A stretch of DNA of 64,000 nt from Triglochin maritima (lineage: Eukaryota; Streptophyta; Magnoliopsida; Alismatales; Juncaginaceae): positions 50,874,053 to 50,938,052 of the forward strand of contig OY821775.1 in the NCBI GenBank assembly GCA_963682175.1, in the 5' to 3' direction. Shown here one piece after another: positions 45,869 to 54,968 of this stretch (position 1 is the stretch's first letter; the number at the start of each line of letters is the position of its first letter). Position numbers and translations under genes: made by a program. A model generated the notes under the pieces. The model searched no databases. It was not told the DNA's origin and worked only from the letters and a program-made list of their open reading frames with translations.

Positions 45869-48454
45869 ATGTTTACTGGCCTTCGGCGTGTTTGGAATGG
45901 ACTGAATTGCGTGTATCCTCTTGGAAATCCGAAGGCAAACGCTAATATGAATCCAGACTATAGCAACACTCCTCCGTCGACCGGTAGTGGTGGGGAGGGC
46001 AGTCCTGAATCAGAAGAGAGCCAACCGGACATGGTCCTCGACTACATAAACAAGATGCTCATGGAAGAAGAGGAGTTTAACAACATAATGTACAATAATC
46101 ATCTTGATGATGCTCTACAAGCTGCAGAGAAATCCTTTTCAGATGTCATCGCTGAGGCAAACTCATCTTCCCCAATTCAGCCTCCAGTCTATGGCGAGAG
46201 CAGCGGAGATGCCTATTTCAGCAATTCTAATTACACGAATGACGAAATTGAATTTGTAGATGCTCTTTTGTTTGCAGATGGTGACCAAGCGATGGATTCT
46301 GTCAGTTACTCGTCCCAACTGATTCCCAATCCGTTAAGTAACCAACTGACTACTGGTTCATTGAGCGATGGTTACTCGTTCCAACTGATTCCCGGTCCGT
46401 TAAGCAACCAACTGACTACTGCTCCATGTAGTGATGGTTACTCGTCCCAACCGATTCCCGGTCCGTTAAGAAACCAACTGACTACCACTCCATTGAGCGA
46501 TGGTTACTCGTCCCAACAGATTCCCAGTCCGTTGAGCAATGGTCAGTCATCCCAACCGATTCCATTGAGCAACAGTTACTCTTCCCAACTGATTCCCAGT
46601 CCATTGAGCAACCAACTGATTCCGGGTCCGTTGAGCAATAGTTACTCGTCCCAACCGATTCCCAGTTCGTTGAGCAACGGTTACTCGTCCCAACTGATTC
46701 CTGGTCGGTTGAGCAACGGTTACTCGTCCCAACCTGTTCCCGGTCCATTGAATAATGGATCTAGTGATTTGCAGTTTGTTAGCAAGAACGCGCCAGATTT
46801 GTTTTACGACAGTCTACCCGTCTGGCAATTTAACAAAGGGGCGGAGGAAGCAAGCAAGTTCCTCCCCGATACCCACAACTTGTTCAAAAATATGGAGGCC
46901 AACGGAAATGGTTTCACCCCTAATCTCAGAGGAGATATTGATGTGACAAAGCACAAGTCAGCACCAACTGTTGTACTACCAGATAAGAAGAGTGAGACAG
47001 CACATTTCACTGCTCACGAGTTGATGGCTCGGAAGCACACGCAGTTGGTGAATCTAACGTCGGACAATGAGATCCAACGTCGTCGGTACAAACAATCGGG
47101 TGATAATTTCTGCCCAGCTTTGGCCCGTTTGGAGGATTTTGACTCGGTGCTTTTGTGTGATGGCATGGATGACAGTCAGAGCACTTTGAAGCTCAAGGAA
47201 AGCATGCAGAATGAGCTCAAAAGCATGAACCTCAATGGCGCCGCTGACAAAGAGTCTTCATCTTCAAACGGGAGGAAGAGTAAAGGCAAGAAGAGGCAAC
47301 CAAAAAAGGAAGTGTTCGACCTGCAAAACGTGCTGATTCAGTGTGCCCAATCAGTGGCTGCGGACGACACCTCTACCGCAAACCAACTGATGAAGAAAAT
47401 TAAGCAGCATTCATACCCTGTCGGTGACGGTTCGCAACGGCTGGCTCACTATTTTGCCGATGCCCTTGAGGCCCGACTGTCCGGAAAAGGAAACCAGACC
47501 TACCATTCTCTACAGGTGATGCGGGTGACGGCCGCGGAGATTCTGATGGCGTACAGGATGTATATGGCTACCTGTCCTTTCGAGAAGGTCTCACATTTTT
47601 TCACCAATGAAACCATTTTGAAGGTTGTTGGGAATGCAAACAACATTCACATTGTGGAGTTCGGTATCGGTTTTGGCTTCCAGTGGCCGAGCTTCATGGA
47701 GAAGTTGAGCAGGCCAGACGGTAAGCCTCCGAAGCTGCGAATTACCGCCATCGATGCGCCTCAGGCTGGTCACCGTCCAGCTGAAAGGGTTGAACAGACG
47801 GGGCGTCAGTTGGCAGACTACGCCCACACCTTTGGAATTCCTTTCAAGTACAACTCTTTCTCGTGCGACTGGGAGACAATACGAGCAGAGGATCTTGCAA
47901 TAAAAGGCGATGAAGTCGTTGTTTGCTGCCTTCACGGGCTGGAAACCGTTGCTGATGAGAGTGTTATCATTGATAGCCCGAGAGATGCCGTTCTGAACAA
48001 CATAAGGGAGATGAATCCGGCTGTTTTCGTTCACCGTATAACAAACGGTTCGTATGGTGCTCCGGTTTTCGTCAATCGATTCCGGGAGGCTTTCTTCCAC
48101 TTCTCGGCAGTATTCAATATGATCGACGCGACCATGCCTCGCGGTAGTCCCGAGAGGGCATGCATCGAAATGGAGGTGCATGGTCGTGAAATTATGAACG
48201 TCATCGCGTGCGAGGATAAGGAAAGGGTGCAAAGGCCGGAGGCGTACAAGCAATGTAAAATGAGGATTGGAAGGGCCGGGTTTAGCCAGCTTCCACTGGA
48301 CACGGGGATCATGAGAAATGCGAAGGAGAAATTCAGGTCTGCCTACAACAAAGAATTCCTCATAGACAACGACTCGAATTGGCTTCTTCAAGGATGGAAA
48401 GGGCGCACTCTGTACGCCATCTCTACATGGAAACTGCCGAATGCGGAGAAATGA
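45869..48454 (+). CDS. GRAS-family transcriptional regulator, LISCL group, copy 2 with coding minisatellite
   Basis: A single coding exon of 861 aa from the first in-frame ATG. A start at residue 27 (MNPDYSNTPPS) is also possible. LISCL signature MVLDYINKMLMEEEEFNN lies near residue 52. Residues about 146-296 are a serine/proline-rich tandem repeat absent from copy 1. LFYDSLPVWQFNKG follows. The GRAS domain runs from about 480 to 858: NVLIQCAQSV, IHIVEFGIGFGFQWP, PPKLRITAIDAPQ, IPFKYNSFSCDWETI, VNRFREAFFHFSAVFNM and WKGRTLYAISTWKLP. GC content is higher than in copy 1. By family it is probably a nuclear transcriptional co-regulator. The two genes are clear tandem paralogs pushed apart by transposons. 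Confidence 0.92.
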   Translation: MFTGLRRVWNGLNCVYPLGNPKANANMNPDYSNTPPSTGSGGEGSPESEESQPDMVLDYINKMLMEEEEFNNIMYNNHLDDALQAAEKSFSDVIAEANSSSPIQPPVYGESSGDAYFSNSNYTNDEIEFVDALLFADGDQAMDSVSYSSQLIPNPLSNQLTTGSLSDGYSFQLIPGPLSNQLTTAPCSDGYSSQPIPGPLRNQLTTTPLSDGYSSQQIPSPLSNGQSSQPIPLSNSYSSQLIPSPLSNQLIPGPLSNSYSSQPIPSSLSNGYSSQLIPGRLSNGYSSQPVPGPLNNGSSDLQFVSKNAPDLFYDSLPVWQFNKGAEEASKFLPDTHNLFKNMEANGNGFTPNLRGDIDVTKHKSAPTVVLPDKKSETAHFTAHELMARKHTQLVNLTSDNEIQRRRYKQSGDNFCPALARLEDFDSVLLCDGMDDSQSTLKLKESMQNELKSMNLNGAADKESSSSNGRKSKGKKRQPKKEVFDLQNVLIQCAQSVAADDTSTANQLMKKIKQHSYPVGDGSQRLAHYFADALEARLSGKGNQTYHSLQVMRVTAAEILMAYRMYMATCPFEKVSHFFTNETILKVVGNANNIHIVEFGIGFGFQWPSFMEKLSRPDGKPPKLRITAIDAPQAGHRPAERVEQTGRQLADYAHTFGIPFKYNSFSCDWETIRAEDLAIKGDEVVVCCLHGLETVADESVIIDSPRDAVLNNIREMNPAVFVHRITNGSYGAPVFVNRFREAFFHFSAVFNMIDATMPRGSPERACIEMEVHGREIMNVIACEDKERVQRPEAYKQCKMRIGRAGFSQLPLDTGIMRNAKEKFRSAYNKEFLIDNDSNWLLQGWKGRTLYAISTWKLPNAEK
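46303..46755 (+). repeat. In-frame coding minisatellite in GRAS copy 2
   Basis: Three 66-bp units (22 aa; pattern GYSSQ-IPGPLSNQLTT--LSD) are followed by about seven shorter units of mostly 39 bp (13 aa; pattern GYSSQPIPGPLSN). All unit lengths are multiples of three, so the frame is preserved. The antisense frames through this stretch are repeat artefacts. Copy 1 has a single related phrase (GYSTQSVSGSFS). Confidence 0.92.
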
Positions 48455-49359
48455 AGCTTCTAAAGTAGAAAAAAGAGAACACTTTGGGGTCTCAATTGAA
48501 GTTTCTTTTGTTCGTTTTGTATCTCTTGTAGTTGTTAGGCTACTATATATTTGGTGTTGTGATTTGGTAAGATCAAACCAGATTGATCTGCATTTCTGTT
48601 ATCTGTAAATCTTGTTGGGCATAATTTTTTCACCAATAGCCTTTTAGTGTTCTTCGTTGTTGGGATTATATTACGATTATTTCCTAATCTATAGATGGAC
48701 TATGCAATATTCAATCAAGCCAAACAATATTCTCTACAACATCATAGTTGATTTATTTCCTAATTGTTTTTATTTAATTTGATATGTTTGCATCTACGTA
48801 TAAAGATATCTATTAGATAGTTTCCTTATTTTGTTGTTTTCCTTACTAGTTATTTCCATGTTAAACGGTATAATATTTTTATTTCATCAAGCAAATACAA
48901 ATCAAATTTGCCAAAATCTATTTTTCATATTTCTCATCTTGTTCAAATTCTAGAGCTACTCCGCTCGAAAGAGTAACTATCCTGACAGATTATGTTTCAG
49001 ATGCAGTCGTGAACTACATGTCATGTCATAGCTTGGTGTGAGTATCCAAAGAAAATTGCCAACTAAAGAAAGAAAGTTTATTCACTGTCCAGTTTTGCAC
49101 TTGTAGCAATTTTGAATCTGTACACTGTACAAGGTTTAATTTTTTACTAGTCATGTTCAGTTCACAAAAGCAACGTTCAGATTATGAAAAAGGGTACAAA
49201 AGTACAGCTTAATTTATAACATATCTTATTATCTTTGGAGTGTCTCTCTCCGTAGAACAATCAGCTGATGCAACATCTTGAAAAAAATTTAGAGAATGCA
49301 TTGCATCTCTCCCTTGATCTCTGCTCAAACAAAAAAGTCAACTCAACTTCTTAGATTTT
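48455..49359. other. 3' flank of second GRAS gene and intergenic DNA
   Basis: The first 200 bp are probable 3'UTR. The rest is AT-rich with no gene or repeat recognised. Confidence 0.5.
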
Positions 49360-50440
49360 GTATAAACTGATGAAATCTTAGATCTACAGAAGTGCCCCCC
49401 TTGCTCACATCCCAAGTTTCTAACACATCAATATAATATGGGGTCATTTAGCTTTCAAAAAATAAGATAATATGGAGTTATTTGGGTATCTACTCTTCCA
49501 AAATCCTGCTTTAATGTTATCATCCTCTTAATTATGTTTATTTAGGAACAATAAGTATAGTTAAAATTATCTTTTAGATGTGAACAGCCTAAAATTGTGT
49601 TAAGGTGCTATTGTAGGACAAGTTGTAGAAGGTATTGCGAGACAACCAGAAGCATAATGTAAAATATGAGGTACTCTATTGCTTAATTTGGTTTTTTATG
49701 GAATTTTTAACAATTTATGGATTGTTCTCAACATTAGTTTTTTGATCAATTAAATCAAATTAGCAGCAAGGGATCATTTATCAATTGAATGTATTAGTTA
49801 CAAGAAGTCAAGAAAAAAAAGAAAAAAAACTTATGACATCAAACATGTTTTCAGTTTTAACATGTTTAAGCAAGTAGACGTCATCTAAGACGTCAAGTTA
49901 GTTTAAGAAGTAAATTTTCTAGTCTCTAGAGCTTGACCGTCTTTGGGTTCTCTTAGGAGCTGAGTTTCATGAACGTGTGGAATTATTATTGATGAATTGC
50001 AACATGTGTATACATATTCATGACTAATAAATCGTAAGTCAGATACCTTTGCACTTGCATGGAAGCTACAAGAAAGACAGAGAAATCTCTAACTTGGTCT
50101 CTAATTAAAAATTCAAAGTTTTTTAGAAAGAAAATTAAATGGAACTCCAATTCTTAACAAGAGATTGCCTTGAACAATATGTCACAAAGTTCTGAAAAAC
50201 GGCCAAAATGTAAAGGAACTTGAACTTGATGTACCCACATTTGTTTGTTGCAATTAAGGTGAAAGTTGGGGAGAGATACAAGACTTCTATTCTTATTGTG
50301 TTCTTGCAGGAAGCATTCTGTTATAACTGCCAAAAAAGAGAGTTATGGAGGCAGCAAGTAACGGAACTCGGATTCGTAAGGTAAGACTTCAACTATTCCT
50401 TTGAATCTCCAATCAAGGATTAGAAATGCAAATTGGAAGC
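49360..50440 (-). pseudogene. Truncated duplicate of the 3' end of the MIP1/DUF547 gene
   Basis: Blocks at 49,370-49,400, 49,980-50,130 and 50,310-50,440 match the downstream flank and last codons of the intact gene (54,560-55,045) in the same order and orientation. The minus-strand coding remnant is about 30 codons ending in the same YESEFRYLLPP and stop (50343-50345). Similarity stops near 50,440 with no upstream exons. It is a fragment of a duplication, not a gene. Confidence 0.75.
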
Positions 50441-50696
50441 GTTGACCTCCCTTCCTGTTTGCAAAAAAAATAAAATAAGTAGTAGTTCTTAAATCTAAAG
50501 AAATTTATGCATAAAAGTTAACTTTAATTAGTTTAATTAGACAAGTATGAATACGAATCCTCCTGATATAAAAATCAACAAATGACTGTGATGGAATATG
50601 TATCACTGTTTTACTATATCTTGTTTGTGTTTCTCAGTGATGGAAATAAAGCATCTAATTTTGAAAGGGCTGCAATTTGCCAATCATGTTTGATTT

Positions 50697-50734
<38 letters not shown>

Positions 50735-51184
50735 AATCTATCTAGTCTAGTGGTGATACTGTAAAGTTGTTAGTGTTTTACAGAACAAACACCTGAGGCT
50801 CCAATTCTGCTGCAGTACTGAAGTCTCCAGTCTTTCATGTATGCAGTGGCAGTGGCAGTGGCACTTTGGCATGTCATGTGTGTATCCCTTCATTGTAGTA
50901 TTGACTATATGAATTTAAAGGTCCTACAGAAAGGGAATTAATGACTGCAACACACTGAGATGAGAGCATGCAAATGATGAAAAGTGAAAAAGGATAAAGG
51001 TGTTATAGCTAGATCGAGCTCTTACTTAGTTAGTTAATGTTAAATGTGGACAAATTAAGGTTTCTTTTCATTGTCACACTTGTGTTTCCTCGATCTTAAT
51101 TAGTTGCAGGGATGTGACGCCATTGGCTCCATGCATGCATATATGAATGACTTCTCAAGGCTCCTCGTTATATAATTAGTGTGC
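50441..51184. other. Intergenic with a CA/TA microsatellite
   Basis: 50,698-50,733 is (CA)n followed by (TA)n. Around 50,845-50,862 GTGGCA is repeated three times. No gene was recognised. Confidence 0.55.
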
Positions 51185-51189
51185 ATCTA

Positions 51190-53102
51190 CGTAACGTCCT
51201 CGAAACAACGGAAATTTTAAAACTTTTTTAAAGAGTAAAACCAACAGACCAAGATACATCACTGAGGACATTACCGAAGATAAACATCAGGTGCACCAAT
51301 ATATATATCAATATATATATCTGAGTTTACTACAAAGGTGATTACATCAAAAACTATAAGATAAAATATACATATGTAATCACAACAACCTCAAAAGAGA
51401 GGAAAACAGGATTTGGTCCCAGTAGTTCTCCTCCGTAGGCACCACCATCTAATGCCGATCACGGTCTGAAAAGTAAACATGAACTATGCCTGAGTTTCCA
51501 GAAGGAAACCTCGTATGCCAAACTCCTAACGCATAAATGAACAAGACAACAAGAAGACAACATGGCGTGAACATAACCACCACAACAGACAGCTTCAACT
51601 AAGTTCTCGGGACATCTCTCCTGGCCATAGCTGATACAACAATCTGGGTCTCAATGGTCCTCTCACCCCAACCCTACCAACACACGTGCACATAAGACAC
51701 TGCCGGTCCAAATCACGGCCAACAACCACACTCATGCCTCAGTGTTACCGGAGCCACGGTCTCACAACCACAACATCAAACAACAAGGAAACACAACATA
51801 AAGATATCAGGCTGACAATCCATGTCGTTGCCCAAGGGGGTCAGAGAGACGAGTCGCCTTCAATCAAGCACACACACACACCGCTATAGGGCGACAGTCT
51901 GTGTCGTTGCCCAAGGGGCCTGAAGAGACGAGGCGCTTTCAAGCGTACACGCACACCGCTATCGGGCGACAGTCCGTGCCGTTGCCCAATGGGACCGGAG
52001 AGACAAGGCACCTTCAAGTGTACACATAAAACCACGAAACACAGAAACTGGCAGAAACGGTCGACCGCAAAAGGTACGACGGTCGACCGACTTTCTCCAG
52101 TGCACACCAATAGCTCTACCGTCCAACAGACCGGTTGAACCACACAAACGAACATAACGACCCAACGGTCGAACAAGGTCAATTGGTTGTCGACCGTTTG
52201 GATGGTCGATGCCAGAAAGCACAATAAACAAACTGCACAACCGGTCGAACGACAAAGGGGGCCCGTTCGACCGAATTCCACCAGTAAAACACATCATCAA
52301 TCCACACTACACGGTCGACCGAAACAACACTTCCAGTCGAACGACCTTTAAGTTAACTTAAGTCGTCGGTCGGACGAGTCAAACAGGCGGTCGACCATTT
52401 ATATGGTCAACGCCCCAACCGACCTACGACAGTGCTTTCGGTCGACCGACAAAAGGGACTTGTTCGACCGAAAACACTCAGAGCCTCTTTCTCTTGTTAG
52501 AATTGCACCATCGGTCGACCACCCTATGGTATTGTTCGACCGGTGCAAGAGATATTACCCAAAATTACACTACAACCGGTCGACCGAACCAAACTATCGG
52601 TCGACCGTTACAGTGCAGAAAACTACTGCACAGGTCCGACGAGTCATCCGGCATACCGTCGGTCACTTCAACACTCACGAAAGCATAAGTGAGTATCAAA
52701 GTAAAACTTGACATACCTCAAGGCTTGAAGAAACCTTTGAAGAACCAACAACGAGCGCTTCCACGATTTAGTTCAAAAACGGACGAACTCCACGAGTGAA
52801 CGACGATCCCAATCTCTCAATGACTTCACAACCCCTTCCTTCTTCTTCGTCGATCACAAACACCAAAAGCCCAACCACTGAGAGAGAGAGAGAGATTAGG
52901 GAAGAAGAACGAAGAAGAGGTGTTTTGCACCCAAAAACCTCTCACCTCAACTTCAACGAATCCCAAGCCTCCACCTCAGTCAGCCATCCAATCTAACATT
53001 TAAGCCAGCCAATCACAAGCCTTCAATCCAAACAAATAACTTAAAGGATTAGGATTAGCATTAAACCTAATTATCCTAAAAAAATTAGGATTAGTTCTCA
53101 CA
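51190..53102 (-). mobile_element. Solo LTR, diverged member of family B
   Basis: Starts CGTAACGTCCTCGAAACAACGG, aligning with the family B LTR start at 3658 (first T replaced by C), and ends TTAGTTCTCACA. It is 1,913 bp and flanked by 5-bp duplications ATCTA (51185-51189 and 53103-53107). The palindrome array (52,050-52,620) and a nearby purine-rich tract sit in the same order as in the 3658-5593 LTR. Orientation is inferred by that alignment. A caveat is that ATCTA also begins the family's polypurine tract, but the bases after it diverge and no pol sequence follows. Confidence 0.8.
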
Positions 53103-53107
53103 ATCTA

Positions 53108-53616
53108 CGGTTTCAAGTTTCAACGTACGATGTCTTAATTAAATATTGCCTAAGACCTCAAGATTAATTGTTAGACACGAGTGTTCTGAACTCCATCCAC
53201 ATCTATATATATCTCTCGCCGTTACCAATGACAGGTGCACTTTTGGCTTTTGCTTAATTTAGGGAAAGAAATGGGAGTTTGAGGGAATCTTACTTTGTCA
53301 TTCCTGATCCCCACCCAACAGCAAACCATGCAACACTAATCATCATTAAAGCAGCAAGTCCATAATGGATTGACATCCCGGCATGCACGACACTGGCTAG
53401 TGTCTCCCAACCAAGCTAATTAAACCATGTATATATATATATATATATGTGAATATAGTTGCTAGGTAGCTTCCTCAAGTCAAACTGATCATCTCATGAT
53501 ATATCTATATATGTTCTTCCTCTCTTTGCAAGCTTTGCCATATTTCAATTGCTTTCTTTCTTTCTGCCAATCCATATTTCAATTGCTTAATCATACGTAC
53601 AGAGTAATTAATTAGC
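53108..53616 (+). other. Upstream region of WOX4-like gene
   Basis: The WOX gene's start codon is only about 515 bp from the solo LTR. Contains (AT)n at 53,430-53,448. No clear TATA box can be chosen among the many AT repeats. Confidence 0.4.
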
Positions 53617-54283
53617 ATGAAGGTGAAGTCCCTGAAACCACCACTGATCACTTCTTTGTCGTGTATTAGTATGAAGAAAAGGTCAGGCACCTCTAAATCT
53701 AATGCGTGGTTGGTTGATATAAAGGATTTGAATATTGAAGGTGTTAATTTGCTGCACCCTGCTGTACTGGAGGAGGAGGTGAAGCCTGCAGCAACTCGTT
53801 GGAATCCAACACAAGAACAGATTGAGATGTTAGAACGTCTGTATGCAAGCGGAGTTCGAACCCCCAATGCTGAGAAAATACAACACATTACATCGAACCT
53901 CCGCCAATACGGTAGAATCGAAGGAAAGAATGTGTTCTACTGGTTCCAAAACCACAAGGCCCGACAAAGGCAGAGGCAGAAGCGTTATTCCGCCGCCGCC
54001 CTCGCATTTCCTATTAACTCATCTCCTTTGCATGCCTTTTACCATGTAAGTACGTACATGCAAATATACATGTAGACTAAACATATATATAGTACGTACG
54101 TACGTAACAGTATATGACCAAACTAATTAAAGTTAACAATTAATTGTGTAGGTGAAAGCTGATAGAGAAGAGTATATAGATGGCCAGCGCAAACGTCGGA
54201 ATACGGAGATTAACCAAATCAACAAAGAGGGTGGTAAAGAGAGGACGCTGGTGCTCTTTCCATTGCATCCAGAAGGGTGGTAG
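53617..54283 (+). CDS. WOX4: WUSCHEL-related homeobox protein, WOX4-like
   Basis: Two exons, 53617-54045 and 54152-54283 (donor CCAT/GTAAGT, acceptor TGTAG/GTGAAA), giving 186 aa. The WUS-type homeodomain is at residues about 60-123, with [17 protein letters not shown], the longer WOX loop, and helix 3 [15 protein letters not shown] intact. The C-terminal WUS box [11 protein letters not shown] (about 175-185) is a repression motif. The start MKV, the phrase [10 protein letters not shown] and the ending LFPLHPEG fit WOX4, the cambium/procambium stem-cell regulator. The protein is shorter than typical WOX4, and helix 1-2 residues differ (RLYASGV), so it could be a diverged WOX4 paralog. A nuclear transcription factor. 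Family assignment is firm; the subgroup is likely. Confidence 0.88.
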
Positions 54284-54968
54284 CTTGTTTACTTGTTGGA
54301 GTTTTCATTTTTTAAATTTCCGTTGGTTTGGACGTGATAAAAGCCTCCACAAATGAGATGTGTTTCCAAACAAACATAATTAGAAAGGGGTTCTTGCTTG
54401 GGTACACTTGAGAATCAGTGATATTGGAGGTTTGTACGTACGTTTCGAGTAATTCGTATTTACACTTAATTTCCAAAACGTGAAATTGTCATAGTACACT
54501 TCAGGTTTTGTGAGTCTTTTCCTGTCTGTCTTCATTGTTGTGGCTTTCTTTTCTTTTGACGGTATAAACTGAAGAATCTTAAGATCTACAGAAGTGACCC
54601 AACACATCAAACATGTGTGGAATTATTATTGATGAATTGCAACATGTGAAAACATATTCATGACTAACAAATCATAAGTCGGAATGTCAGATACCTTTAC
54701 ACTTGCATGGAAGCTACAAGAAAGACTAAGAAAGCTTTAACTTGGTCTCTAATTAAAAATTCAAAGTTTTTTAGAAAAAAACAAAACAAGAGATTGCCTT
54801 GATTATTATGACACAAAGTTCTGATAAAACTGCCAAAATGAAGAACAACTTGAACTTAATTTACCCACTTTTATTTGTTGCAATTAAGTTGTAAAATGTG
54901 AAGAGATACAAGGCTTCTATTCTGATTGTGTTCTTACAGCATTCTGTTATAACTGCCAAAAAAGAGAG
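54284..54968. other. Intergenic between WOX4-like and MIP1/DUF547 genes
   Basis: The two genes converge. 54,560-54,968 is the 3' flank of the DUF547 gene and is the source of the duplicated fragment at 49.4-50.4 kb. No further gene was seen. Confidence 0.5.

Noticed and set aside
46482..46748. Repetitive antisense frame inside GRAS copy 2
   Set aside because: It is the antisense reading of the coding minisatellite, open because all repeat units are multiples of three.
47591..48391. 266-codon antisense frame in GRAS copy 2
   Set aside because: It mirrors the conserved GRAS domain, which is clearly coded on the plus strand. No domain was recognisable in the antisense product.
53103..53110. 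Polypurine tract after the 51-kb LTR
   Set aside because: ATCTAC matches the start of the family's tract, but the next bases diverge, no pol follows, and ATCTA also precedes the LTR, so a target duplication is the better reading.
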